Shown: piece after piece, positions 1-12,077 of the stretch
Layout: each line of letters starts with the position of its first letter
Numbering within the stretch: the stretch's first letter is position 1
NCBI GenBank assembly: GCA_000711775.1
Contig: ARYC01000743.1
Span: forward strand, 22,793-86,792
Source: Oxytricha trifallax
Taxonomy: Eukaryota; Ciliophora; Spirotrichea; Sporadotrichida; Oxytrichidae
Reading direction: 5' to 3'
DNA: 64,000 nucleotides
Program-made: the position numbers and the translations under genes
The notes under the pieces: generated by a model
Told to the model about the DNA's origin: nothing
Databases searched by the model: none
Seen by the model: only the letters and a program-made list of their open reading frames with translations

Positions 1-184
1 TCTAAAAATAATAATAATAATAATTATATCTAATTCATAAATAATTTTTTTTGAATTTTTAGAAATTATTATATTCACGATTTTTTTACTTTTATGATTG
101 AATTTGGGTGGTCACCCTGGTTCGCCCTTGTTGCAGGTTTCATCCTCAATCTCGTTGGAAAAACTGAAATTTTAAAATGTCTGA

Positions 185-869
185 CATAAACCCTTGTACC
201 AGCCCTTATCAGAAATAAATTAAACTAGATAATTCCTGCTGCATTGCAAGAGATGTGGCATGCGTAAGAATATCGACAAAGACGCCACACAACATGATAG
301 CTGGGAAGGCTCTAGAGGTGAAGAGATAAGGAAGACGGGAACACAAACTAATGTCACTAGGGAAGAAGTGGTACAGCAGCTCCTGTACCAACTCCGCTAA
401 TATAAAAGGCTGAAGAATGCATGAATACTCTTATCATATACTTTTTGCAAAAGTACATCACGCATTTTGAAAGTTAGATCCAAGTGTAAATGCTCTCTTT
501 TCTAGCAAGATTTATGATTGGGAAAATCAAGTATTCAACTATATAGCTAACTGTAAAGGGATTTAGTAGAGCCCCTAAAGATTTCATCATTAAGTACATT
601 CTTTTAAATCTGCATAACCTGAAATGACAAAAAGTTAACTTTAGAAAAAGAAAAACAGGCCAGCAAGTGTCCCAAAGATTGTCTATAGAGTAGAGTCCCA
701 ATCAAGAAAACAGACTACAATCTAATATACCTCGCAACAATAGGAAGAGAGACTATAGCAAGGACAGTAATTTGGAGAATTACATAAATCTCTATTGAGC
801 TTCTACAACCTACCCAATCTCTCTCAAAAATTAAATTCCCATTATACTTTTCATCTCTTTGAATTTTGA
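185..869 (+). pseudogene. Coding island, unknown protein, C-terminal part
   Basis: Read with TAA/TAG as Gln. One frame (185-424) contains a Cys pair in the motif HCKRCG followed by a charged, Gln-rich helix, and ends at TGA 422-424. One base over, a second frame runs on (about 425-869) past an in-frame TGA near 470, through a Trp-containing segment and a Lys/Gln-rich tail, to TGA 867-869. The two look like one protein with a frameshift near 420. Composition is clearly less AT-rich than the DNA after 940. No family recognised. The 5' part lies left of about 185 or outside the window; 110-180 is GC-richer but its frame is unclear. Confidence 0.45.
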
Positions 870-3800
870 AAGAAATGCTCTTTTGATATAGTAGCCCACA
901 CTTGTCAAAGTCAATGTTATATATATATATCTAATTATTCCACACTCCTGATAAATAATTATTATTCTTTGATTTTTCATTTAAATTTCTTTCTCCCTAA
1001 TTTTAACAATTTTTTAGTTATTCTAAACAATATTTGTCATTCAAGTTCTAAATATATGAATTTAAAATTAAATAACATAAAATCTAAATTATTTAAATAA
1101 CATCTTTATTTAGTACTTCAAAGAATAAGTTTCTTAATGGTAAATGTAGTCAATTAAAGATGTTTATTCATTTAGTGAACATATTAAATTATTAATTAAG
1201 TAATGAATATTGAGATACTAATAGAATAATCTTTTTTTATCGTGTTATTTATAATCATTTTAAATGATTTATCTCCACAAATGATAATGTTAAGTTAAGT
1301 TATTATTTTAAAATCTACATTTCTCTTTAAATTAAGAGCCAATTTATTTTTCAAATTTAATCATCGAATTGATTAAAGAAGCAATTAATTAATGAAATTA
1401 GATAAAAAGAAACCTTTTAAATTTTATTTTAATTTTTGACGATTTATAAATTAAGTTATAATTAGAATTTTCATGAGAAAGTTATATGATAAGTTTAAAT
1501 TTCAATATGAATATTATATTAAAACTCTGAGTACTTATAAATCTAATCAAATTACCTTTATAAAGTATATAAAATAAATAAAGCTTTACCGATATGAATA
1601 CTTTTTCCTTTAAAATATTTTAAACCTTAATCTAATAAATACACAGATATTTATTCCCATAATAAATCTAAAAATTTTAGACAATGTATATCTATGATTT
1701 TACTCCAAAAATATTAACTATAATTAGGAATTACTATTTAAGATAAGCGGGAAGTCTCTATGAATTTAAATTTACTATTTTACTAATATTTAAAGAGTTG
1801 AACTTATTTTTGCGATTACATGTAACTGCTCATTTTCAACTAACTAAATTTAAATGAAGAAGACATTTTTACACTCAACATACCTTTTAAACTACCATAG
1901 GCTATCGATAAAACAAATTAAGATGCTTTTTTAATTAGGAGAGGAGACCTTTTTGTTAATGAGAGTTTTATTAGAGGAGGAACTGGCCATAAAATCATTG
2001 ACTGGGGGTTTTACACTTGGAAATAAATCAAATATTTGTTGTATTCTATAATAATAAAAACTAAAGGAAAAAGATAAGATATGAAGAAGAAGAAGAAATA
2101 ATAAATAGATAAGAATCCTAATTTTACTTAACAAAATAAAAAAATGAAATCTCTACTTTACATAATGTTTGCAATTGTTAATTGGATAAAATTTATAAAG
2201 TAATCTAATTACTAAAAGTTTAGAATTTCTTGTTTGAGCTATAATCGAAGATGATTAGTTTGTTCTAATCTTACTTAAATCTTTTATCAGTTATTAATAG
2301 AAAAATCATATTATTATTATAGAAAATTTAAAAATTTTCAATTGTAATTTCAATAGTTACAATTGATAAACCAATTCTTTTTGCTAATTAAATTTTAGTC
2401 ATTTTAGAGCTCATATTCATAATATTTCATAGAAGAAGCACCGATTTTAAAAGCAAAAATGCATGTTAATTCATATATTTCAAAATACTCTTTCTAATTT
2501 TAGTTTTATACTATATAATTCCTATCATTTAAAATTATCAAATCTAATTATCTCATGTCTTTTAATTAGGTAAGCTTGCAGATATCTCCTTGTAAAAACA
2601 TTTATAAGAATTATTAAATTAATTAGCGATTTTACTCTCTTTAAAAATTCTAAATGAATTTAAGAAATTATCCATAATTATTATCTAGTATACTCAGTAA
2701 AGCTAGGGAATTCACAAAATGAGTGAACATTGATAATAAATCTAAATTGATATATGATTAACTTTTTTATAAAGTCAAACATTTAATTGGTTGAGTATCT
2801 ATCAGGTAAGAAATAGTATATATTCCCGCCAGCAGCTGCTGATGTGTTATCGTCTTCGCAGGCTAGCCTCTATGCTTTCGCTTATTTAAATAGCAATAAT
2901 ATCCTTGCTCAATTTTTCATAGAGTTAAGATATAAAATATAATTAAAAAATGATTTCTAAAAAAGTTATCTACATTTCTCATTATTTTAATGATCGATAT
3001 ACTAATTTTGAAAATTAATACTCTTAACAATATATAAAGAATTCTTTGCCTTCAAAATAAATCGATCAATAAGTATTTCTATCAATGATAAAAAATTAAA
3101 AAAATAATAAATCTTTAAATTGAATTTTTAAATGTAAATTATATTGAATAAATATTAAAAATAATGATAATTTTTTATTGAAAGTCTAAATCAATGTTAA
3201 ATAGTAATATTAGACAGAGAAAGTAGCAAAACTCAAATATAAAGTTACAAAAAGTTACTTTTTATGATTAATTATGAAGAAATAGCAGAAATTTTTTAAA
3301 AATTATTTTTAAAAAATAGACTACAAAATAGAATTTACTAATTCAATTAAAATTAACTATGCTATTAATATCAGATATTTAAGTGATAATTTTAAAAAAT
3401 TTATAGTCATCATCGTAATAGCAATATATATATCTTATTTTAAACATTAATTTTATGCCTTCGATTGAATAAAATTTAGTATTCAATTATTCAATGCATT
3501 TTCCGAAATAGGTTCGTCAATAAATTTATAGTTTTTTATCATTCCTGGGATAACCTATATTCTCCATTATTTCTATCTCTTTGTAAAATTCATCTCAAAC
3601 ATCATAAAATTATCCATCCGACCTGCTAATGCTTTTCTTTTAGGAAAGTTTCTTCGATTTAAATTCTTTATATAAAATTAATAAATTATGACTGAAAAAA
3701 TATTGGCAGTCTAAAATAAATAATACTAAAATTACTGAATTTTCTATTGATTGACTTACTATATATCAAAGAAAGCCATTATTTTTAATTGAATTCTTTA

Positions 3801-4200
3801 TCAATCGGTCTCATTTTCATTTTGGTTTAGTAACTTTATCAATATATTGTATTTGTAATAATTATTGATTCACCCAATAAACATCTGATTATTGATAGTT
3901 TTTCTGTATTTTGAGGATTCAGTACTAACATTTAATAATTTAATGACTTGCTCTTGAGTTTAAGTAAGGGTGTAATCGACTTCTGATTAAGCAACAGCTT
4001 AATATCTCAAGTGAAACAAATCTCTATTTTCTTATGCTAGCTGTGAGAAAAATCCTTATTAGCTGTTATTCTTATTGCAAAAATAATTTTATATAAATAT
4101 AAGAATTTCATCAATAAGTTAATCCCTGAAATGGAATTCTTGATACCTTAAATGATAAAGAGTTCTCATATTACTTAAAATTAATTGATTGAGAACTTAA
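870..4200. other. AT-rich non-coding stretch with two small coding-like patches
   Basis: Mostly homopolymer-rich A/T sequence without convincing genes. Two less AT-rich patches read as protein on the minus strand: about 2925-2795 (contains ISESIEASLRRRQ) and about 3660-3490 (contains DEFYKEIEIMENIGYPRND). Either could be a small macronuclear-destined segment; neither shows a start or family. Confidence 0.4.
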
Positions 4201-5110
4201 TCACATTTAGTAATTTGATTTTAACTTTTAAAATTTAATACAATTACTTTCTAATATTATCAATTTAACTTGTGATAACTGATTACCAAGTGTTGTCCAA
4301 TTTTCTCTAAGATTATGTGTCCTACCAAAAATTTCTAGGTAATAGTTTTTCAACGATTTCGTATAACTCGTCAAGTTTTTTGCGATGATTGTCTCATAGG
4401 TTTCATTATGACGATGAGACTTTACCAAAATTTCATAAATTGCTTATTTTATTCGTACTTGCCTTTCAAATCAACCAGGAATAGTTCCATACCATACTAT
4501 GCTTATCATCCCGGGCCTTTATAGATATTCCATTTGTGATTCATCTTAACCCACACTCTTGTCTCAATCCACCTGTATTTATGTTTCTTAAAGAAATCCA
4601 ATGTAACTTTGGGCTTGTGATTCGTCGCCCATGAAGAGAAAGCCCTCTTCTTGCACCAATCAAGAGGTATATCTTTTATTTCATAGTCATTAAGAGAATC
4701 ATAGCAAAGGTCAAGCATTATTTAATCCCTGAAGGGTTCATGATCATAGCTCTGAATAGAGCCTCCTCAAACTGCATCTGCTATTATCTTAACTTGATCT
4801 ATACCAAGTAAAGCGTTACATCGCACTTTATGGGTTTGGGAGAACGACTCATATTCTCTAATTTTAAATCTAAGTCCGAGAGTTTCTACAGTTCTCTTAT
4901 TGTTTATTGTTTCAGATTCTTCTCATATTCTTTCCTGTGACTGCAAAGTGACTGTTGGTATCCAAACCTACGAAAGAATTTTTAGCACACATTTTTATTT
5001 CCCAAATACTTCTCAACCCTGTCCACTATATGCTCCCTTTCATAATGCTTTTAATTACTTTGTCTGTTTCCAGTATAGTTACAATCGTTGTAAAGGAAAC
5101 TATAAACCAT
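4201..5110 (-). pseudogene. MT-A70-type N6-adenine methyltransferase, broken
   Basis: Minus-strand coding island. From ATG at 5110 the first ~90 codons read as a Cys/His-rich, zinc-finger-like and coiled segment. After a frameshift near 4860 comes the methyltransferase core: IIADAV followed by TGA (4767-4769) where the family has the DPPW catalytic Trp, then YDSLNDYEIKDIPLDW, a WATN-like segment and VWVKMN. Next is YKGPG followed by another TGA (4506-4508) at the family's conserved Trp, then ELFLVDLKG. After a second frameshift near 4440 the C-terminus reads SHRHNETYETI and EIFGRTHNLRENW, closely matching the METTL3 tail. MT-A70 enzymes methylate adenine in RNA or DNA using S-adenosylmethionine. 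DPPW has become DAV plus Trp/stop, so the copy is probably inactive. It ends at TGA 4201-4203. Confidence 0.7.
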
Positions 5111-5732
5111 TTTAAGTTATGATTAAATATTAATTCCTAAATTTCAATAATTTACTTTCACTTTACTTTCCACTCATTGCATAAATTTCCAAATATTTTT
5201 CTAATTCTATATATTTTTGTCGAAATTTTTGAATCATTAGTTTGTAGTGCTATTATTTATTTCAATTTTATTTAATTTATTATAAAATATTAAATTAATT
5301 AAACTTTACCAGCTACAATACATCATAAACTTTAGATTTTCAGAGGGTTTCGACTCTATTTATTTATTTTCAGTCTCATAAGTTTCAAGAATCTCTAAAA
5401 CTCTTTCATCTGTTATTGCGCATATGAGGGAAGGCCCTATAATTAGAATAATAATGAAATAGCAACTTTTATAATAAGTCTTAGTTTTTGAATGAATTGC
5501 ATTCTTAGTTAACTTTGAAAATATAATTACGCTAAAAGTTTAAAATGAGCATATTAAATTCCTAACTGGGTTATAATTACATTAACAGCAATCAGGTGTT
5601 TCGTTGCATAAGAGATGCTGAATGTTTTATAGAAAGTTTCTTGATATGAAAATTTCGCCTTCATTCCTGTGCAAACTGTTTTAAAAATTTAAAATTAAAC
5701 GCAAATCTATTTTGAAAAAAAACCTAAAATGA
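5111..5732. other. AT-rich stretch
   Basis: No firm gene. A patch at about 5450-5300 on the minus strand reads as ICAITDERVLEILETYE-like protein, and about 5680-5560 minus is also open; both are too short to assign. Confidence 0.35.
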
Positions 5733-6146
5733 AAGATAAAAGGTGAATTTTGGATAGTGGCTTGTCTCAATGAAATATAAAATTAGATTTTTTATTAGAA
5801 AAAGGATGACTATTCGATATTATTTTTAGACGAATTTTCTTTCAATACCCAGGCAAACCTTAAATAATGCGGTCTGGAATTGAATAAGGTAGCTGCAGCC
5901 ATATCCGAATATAAGTGGACAGAATATTACAAAGTTTATTGGAAATATGTTATATCGATAAGTTTGTGGAGCTGCACTGATCTGAAGGGAAAGACAGGTT
6001 TGAGAAAAGTTTTTATAATTTATGATAATCTTAGGGTTAAACATAACAATAAAGCAAGTATGCTTTATAGGTTTTAGAAATCCCCAAAATATTTTGCTAT
6101 CCTAATTCACCTCAAACAAAAGGCATATACAATTATTTTAGCTTGA
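5733..6146 (+). CDS. Open coding island, unknown protein
   Basis: A single open frame of about 137 codons between TGA codons, using only a few TAA/TAG as Gln. It lacks an obvious ATG start, so it may be an internal or 3' segment. It contains an acidic-aromatic part (LFLDEF), SEYKWTEYYKVYWKYV and a basic tail, ending at TGA 6144-6146. The opposite strand is also open over 5826-6044, but that frame is hydrophobic and looks like the shadow. No family recognised. Confidence 0.45.
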
Positions 6147-6299
6147 TAAAAAAATAAAACTAAACTTTTCTAATAGCAGCAAACCAATTGAACATGTTGC
6201 TTTCATAAAAGAGAATACCAATGAATGAATTAAAAGAAATATAAGTAGGAAGGGATTAATTAGAGTTTTAAAAATGTGATTTAATTTTGTTAAGCTTTT

Positions 6300-7075
6300 A
6301 AATTTTCATATATTAAATTAAAATTGCATTGATGGGGTTTCATTTCATATTTAATAACCATAATCAATTTATCTATTTTAATGGCTATCTTGGAGCTCTC
6401 TAGCTACTGCGTTCTTAGCATTGAAGTCTTAAATCCCGAGAAGCTCACTGCCAAGTTTCTCTTTGTTTGTTTTTTTCGATCAACAATTTTTATGTTTCTC
6501 TGCTTCAGTAATAGTATAGTCATGCCTGGTTGCTCTTAATAATATTGTGTAATAATAACTAGTTAAGTTTACTTGAAATATAAGGAAGCTTAGTGAGTTT
6601 GTCATGCCAAGATTTTGTGATCTAAATATAAACTCCCTTCTCTTAATTGTGACTTGGATCGTTTATGACGAATTGTGAATGGTACACTAAAGTCTATAAA
6701 TACTCTGGCTCGATTTAATTCAAGACATTTAAGAAGAATATTTTCTTTCAATTTGCTTCTTTTTTCTCCAATGACGGAATGCAGTTTATAATTTTAGATC
6801 TGTACTTAATTTCTTTTAATATGATGTAATCTGAAAGCTCCTTAAACTTTGGTGTGTTAATCAGCTTTACATAAATATATTAAGTACATAGTTTTCTTCT
6901 TGCAATATGCTTTCTATAGTTGGCAAGTACACATTTACTGAAAACAAATGCATTAGTTATATTAGGTAGCTTACATATCTCTGAGAGGTGTTTATAAATA
7001 TCAATCTTAGATTTTAATCTACCAAATCAACTCCCCTTGAGAAATTCTAAGAAAGCTCATCTATTTAATCAATCA
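6300..7075 (-). pseudogene. Coding island, unknown protein
   Basis: Minus strand. A long frame contains KHLSEICKLPN, YRKHIARRKL, LINTPKFKELSDYIILKEI, an in-frame TGA, then FFLNVLNQIEPEYLQTL and VYIQITKSWHDKLTKL. A one-base shift near 6540 leads into a basic segment down to about 6300. Upstream in the same frame another TGA interrupts near 7028. The protein is Lys/Ile/Leu rich with alternating helices; no family recognised. The in-frame TGA flanked by good coding in the same phase suggests a nonsense mutation rather than two genes. Confidence 0.4.
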
Positions 7076-7540
7076 TCCATAAACTCATTAAAGTTAGTTT
7101 TTAATTTTAGGTTTGACTCATTTGGAATTCGATTGGCTTAAATTCTATTTTGCAGAATTTTAATTAAATTTCTGTATAGTTTTGCAATAAATTATAATAT
7201 TTAACAAAGGCAAATTAAGAATTCTTAATATGCATAAATAATCACAAAAATTATTAAATATGTGTGATCTTAACAAAATTTATCTACTATAAAGTCTTTT
7301 TATTAAACCCAAACAAAATTATTTTTTGTCGAAATGTTTACATTAAAATTAAAAATTACATAAAATTTAGAAAAGTAAATAGACTTTGTGAATCTTAACT
7401 TCAGTTGCAATAGAAGCCTATTTGAATTTTTTTAATTATAAATTAATAAGACCATGTTAAATAAATAATAAAGAGTTTAATTTAGTATTGTGATTAAATC
7501 ACTATAATATTATATTACAATAATTAATTTTATAATAAGT
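7076..7540. other. AT-rich stretch
   Basis: Homopolymer-rich sequence; nothing recognised. Confidence 0.4.
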
Positions 7541-9654
7541 ATGGTTAGAACTTTAACTGAATAAAGAAGTGAGAATGAAGATTTCTCTGAAAATATAGAA
7601 AATCATTTTGGGTTACATCTCTCTTAATGCTGCGATGATTAGGATTGTTTTCTGACTAGTTCTTAAAGTTAGATAGTTGAACGTAAACGGTTTTCAAAAC
7701 TATCGTAGAAGATGCGAAAGGCAAGCAAGAAGGTTATTGAAGTTAATATTTAGAAAATCACATCAGTAACTCAGAACTTTACCATGACTTTCTAAAATGT
7801 TAAGGATAAATCGAAATTCATTTAAGCTCTTTTAAATGAACTTAGCAAGGAAATTATCTAAAAGATTATTAAAAAAGAGATACAAAGAATATAAAGGTAA
7901 ACAAAATAGTAAAATAAAATCTAGAACTAACATCTTCAAACTCCTTTTTAAGTTTTAAAAAAAAAACATTCGAACCATCATCAGAGCTATGTAAGGATTT
8001 TCTCAATATTTAATAAGTCAATGAAGATGAGGGCAACAGCAGTAAAATCAAGCAATTGGCTCTAAGCATTTTGTCGTATTATGATACTTCCCCGGTTTAA
8101 ATTAAAAATCAGCTTTTAAAAACTTTCACTAGATAATTGATAGATAACAAAAATCTCCTCGCTCTAGCGATTCATTATCATGCAAGCAATATTCAGGAAG
8201 AAGTTTTTGAATTATTAATTCAGCGAAAATATTTTGCGTTATGTAAACATTTCGACAACTATTACTTACAAGTAGTGATAATCATGAGTATAAATCTTGC
8301 TTAGAGGTAATAAGAGTATAAGCAAGAAGGTTGGGAGCTTCTTAAATTACTGATACCTTATCTTGACTCTTTTGATGATTTAGATCTAATTAACTAAGTG
8401 GATTTCATTCATTTGGAAGCTATGATTAAGCGCATAATTATTCAGTAATTGGATAATTCTTCACCAGGCAATTTTTTGTTAATTACACTCAGCCTACTAA
8501 CAAAATCAAACTTGATATTAAGATACAATGGAATGGAGAAGAGATTGTTTACCTTGGTTAGGCTTTGTCTTTCTTTGGTTTCTTATAATAGAAAGCTACA
8601 ATCATTTCCGAAAATCAAAAAGGTTTCTATGGCAGTAAACTATCTTCAGATTAATCACTATATAAAATGAGGAGCGTTTATAGGCATTTTCTATATTAAG
8701 TAAAATAGAGGTAAATCAGGATGAGGGAGATCATCTGAATATATTCCTCTCTTTACTAAGATAAAAATAAGTCATGTCTACAATTCTGCATGAAGATGAT
8801 AAGATTTCTTTAATTTACACTATCTTATCCTTGTAATAGAAAGCCTCAAAGATTAGCCTCTTTAGAGTATTGAAACGACTCTCAACTTAGTCGAATCAGA
8901 GTGGATAAAAACGCAGTCAATGAAAAGACAGGCTATCACTGAGGAATTTATATTTTTATCAAAGATGCTGGAGTTCTAAAGTAAGGTTTATCAACATTCT
9001 AAATACTATTCAATTATTGAAAGTTTAGTTATCAGCCCAAATGAAGACTACTCTATAATTGATATGTCAACTGGATTGGGTAAAACTTGGATTCAGGCTT
9101 ATGTAGATTACTACTATGCCCTTAAAAGATTATAGATAACACCGATAGAACCTAATCAAATTTTCAACTAAAAAAATGTGGTTTTTTTAAGTATGTATAA
9201 GTTTTATTTATATGATAATAAACAATTCTGACAGTAGAAAAAAGATAAAGAGATAGGCATTATGATAATGAAATAGAAAACCAGCGTTGGTTGTGACTCC
9301 AAGTTCAAGAAAGATGCATTTGTTTTGATAGCATGCTCAGTTGATTCAGAGAGAAAGTTATGGCAAATGCTAAAAAAAGGCAACAAAAGTCAAGGAGTAT
9401 CGAGAAGTACTATTTATCTCTAAGATTTTGATAATGAGGCTCAGTTTTGGTAGCATTTGAGGTCAGCAGATAATCAAAAGGTTAGAAGACTTCATGAAGT
9501 GATAAAATTTCTTTGGAAAAAGAGAAGTAACTAGAGACTAAGTGATTTTGTAGAGGATGTTTAGCAGTGTGCCAATTCTATAGGCTCCTTGAAGGATTTA
9601 GAGAATAAGTTCTACCAGTAGAAAACCAACGATAAGGAGATGTGAATATTTTTA
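7541..9654 (+). pseudogene. P-loop (SF2/SecA-type motif I) protein, frameshifted
   Basis: Begins at ATG 7541 in an open, Gln- and Lys-rich frame. After a shift near 8110 it continues as helical-repeat-like protein (LLALAIHYHASNIQEEVFELL). It shifts again near 8655 and 8875 and reaches IDMSTGLGKTW, a nucleotide-binding P-loop of the helicase motif I type (about 9060-9095). The frame crosses an in-frame TGA near 9229 and continues through DAFVLIACSVDSERKLWQML to a charged C-terminus at TGA 9652-9654. The family may be an SF2 or SecA-like ATPase; the later helicase motifs were not found between P-loop and tail, so an internal deletion is likely. Neighbouring 7140-7540 is plain AT-rich DNA. Confidence 0.5.
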
Positions 9655-10032
9655 ATGAGTTATAAGTTAGTGTAGATTTTGTAGAGCAGATGCGATACTT
9701 TAAATTTATCTAATTAATGCTTCAATAATATTTAAATTTACAAATTTTTAATAACTTATTATTCAAAACAATTCAATATAATAAATCAAAAACAACTGTT
9801 ACTTAAATAATTAACAAACTTATACATTAGAGAATATCTATATTTACGATGATCAATTAATTGGCAAGTTATAAAACCCCAAAATATTATTCTTTATATA
9901 TTATAATCTATAGTGATATTTACTTTTAGGAGTTTTTAAGGAGATCACAATAAAATAGGATGAGTATTGCGAAAGAATTAAAAATTGTGTAAGACTTATA
10001 TTTTAGAAACTAAAATCTAAAGTGCATTTTAA

Positions 10033-10066
<34 letters not shown>

Positions 10067-10300
10067 TATATAAAATTAAGTTAGTATAATTAAACTAAAT
10101 CTATAAAAATATCATAACAAGAGTAGAAAGAAGTTATCACATGAGAAAAATTGAAAATATTAAAAATCTTTATTTTTAAGAGGGAAAGATTCAGAAATGC
10201 ATCTTTGAATATAAATGAGGCTTAATTTTCTTATTGGCTTTGATAGTGGAAATTATATTTGTCTTTTTAATGATAAATATAATTTCCTGACTTTTTTAGA
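9655..10300. repeat. AT-rich stretch with TA microsatellite
   Basis: No firm gene. A run of TA dinucleotides occupies about 10036-10072. The part after 10120 may hold an upstream exon of the next gene. Confidence 0.5.
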
Positions 10301-10620
10301 CACCTAAGTAATGTTATTGAAATGCTGATTAGCTTAATTATTTGATTGAATTATTAAAATTTGTTGTATTATAAGTAGAAATGTAAAAAACTCAAATAAA
10401 AGAACTAAAAATTAAAAATCTCCTTGTAAACGCTTATTATACTAACTTAAGTTTTAGACTCAATTATTTTTTATAGAAACATGTTGAAGACGAAGAGGAT
10501 GAGAAAAATATTAAAAGAGCTAGTTTATCAGCAAAATCGGGACTTTTCAAACAATAATTCAATCAAGATGAATAAAAAATCATTAAAACTATTATTAAAT
10601 TTGAAAATATGCTAAGATGA
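10301..10620 (+). CDS. 3' exons of a small coiled-coil-like gene with intron
   Basis: Two open segments flank a good spliceosomal intron at 10426-10476 (GTAAAC...ACTAAC...TTTTATAG, 51 nt). The upstream segment reads IELLKFVV...KTQIKELKIKNLL; the downstream exon, in phase, reads KHVEDEEDEKNIKRASLSAK... and stops at TGA 10618-10620. The charge pattern suggests a coiled coil. The 5' end is not established; no family recognised. Confidence 0.45.
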
Positions 10621-10746
10621 TATTTTCTTGATAATAATATATAATCATAAATTTAATTTTAACAATGTTTTATTTATATTTGATAAACTTTCATCAACTT
10701 TATTATTAAATGACTATTAATCTTATATTTATAATGTGTTTCTAAA

Positions 10747-10851
10747 ATGAATAGATATAATAAATTCCATATTAGCCAAGCAACTCAAAAAGTAGTTGAT
10801 ATTGATAAAAGTGATACCTCAGAGTCATTATTTACAAGATTGCTGAGATGA
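10747..10851 (+). CDS. Short ORF, possible first exon
   Basis: ATG followed by 34 codons rich in Ser, Thr and Asp (VDIDKSDTSESLF), ending at two adjacent TGA codons. It may be a small gene or a first exon. About 11113-10935 on the minus strand is another open, less AT-rich patch. Confidence 0.3.
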   Translation: MNRYNKFHISQATQKVVDIDKSDTSESLFTRLLR

Positions 10852-11419
10852 TGAATTGATATAAATCATTTTTCCCCCTTAAACTCTTTAAAAAATATAT
10901 ACTTAATAATTGCAATTGTTTATCTTAATTGTTCTCAAGGATCATTCTAATCTTTCACTTGAATCACTGATCCCCAGTGTGTGCTTTATTAAATACTCTG
11001 TGCATCAAGTATAGAACTATCCCCTCTATCTTATCTGATAGCAGGTTTATGGTAGGAAAATGAATTTTAATACGAGTGCATCTGCCTCCACTGCTCAAAA
11101 GGAGAATATATATTTAATTTACTAAATTTAAAATAAAAAAAAACAATCAACTAAAAAAGATTTTATAAACAATCAGATAAAGAATAGTAATAATTAAATG
11201 ATTAATAATATTTTCAAAAAATTAAAAATATATAATTATGGAAAATAAAAGAAGTAAATTTCAATAAACATTAACATACAAAGTATGAATGAAACTTAAA
11301 TATAAATTTAATTATGTTAAAGAAACGTGATAGAGAAAAAACAATATTAAAAATAACTTTAATATATAGAAGGATAGTTATTGATTTGAATTTTTGTAAG
11401 ATAAAAATTAACTAACATT

Positions 11420-11580
11420 ATGAAGGGACTATTTGAAGTAGGTCCCTCATCTTCAGAGGCAATAATCAATGGGACTCCGACATTTGCCTTGCTTTATTAC
11501 CCTTAAATTTCTTGTCACAATCGCTTTCTCTCATATAGTAAATGCGGTAGCTTGCTCAAGTTCGAAAAACTAAAAATATA
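11420..11580 (+). CDS. Coding fragment starting at ATG
   Basis: Less AT-rich patch open from ATG 11420 (MKGLFEVGPSSSEAIINGTP), Cys-containing, fading into A-rich tandem sequence (AAATATAAAA units, about 11630-11680). It could be a first macronuclear-destined segment. No family recognised. Confidence 0.35.
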
Positions 11581-12077
11581 ATTATATCATTTACATGTAG
11601 TTATTTTAGGTTTTTTAAGCAATTTTTTAGGTAATATAAAAAAATATAAAAAAAATATAAAAAAAATATAAAAAAATAAGACCCTGATTATAGTGAAATT
11701 TGTTATTAATATTTTTATATTTATAAAGAATTTAATCTATATTCTTATTTTTTAATTTCAATTTTGGGGCTAATATTGCTTTGTATTAGTGCATTTTTAT
11801 TTATCATAGATTTTTATAATTATTATTATATGATCTTTATCTATAATATTTATCATTATATTCTAAACTTTCAAGTTATATCACTTAAATATTTGGCTTG
11901 GTTATACTGTTATATAATATAAAATATTTTTCAGTTGTAAAAGCGTCATTTGGGACAGAGCAGGTTGCTTATTCATTTATATAGTATTCACATAGGTTCT
12001 TTCTAAAATTATCTATTTTTTAATATTTTTATTTTCTACCAATACACTTTTTCTGCGTGTGATAAATAATTATTTGA
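11581..12077. other. AT-rich stretch
   Basis: Includes short A-rich tandem units at about 11630-11680 and a possible splice acceptor (TTTTTCAG) near 11932 before a small open patch. Nothing assignable. Confidence 0.35.

Noticed and set aside
5826..6044. Minus-strand 72-codon frame
   Set aside because: Hydrophobic shadow of the better plus-strand frame at 5733-6146.
10036..10072. TA run as a replication origin or CRISPR-like array
   Set aside because: Simple dinucleotide repeat with no unit-spacer structure; common in this DNA (also 16449, 20691, 51358).
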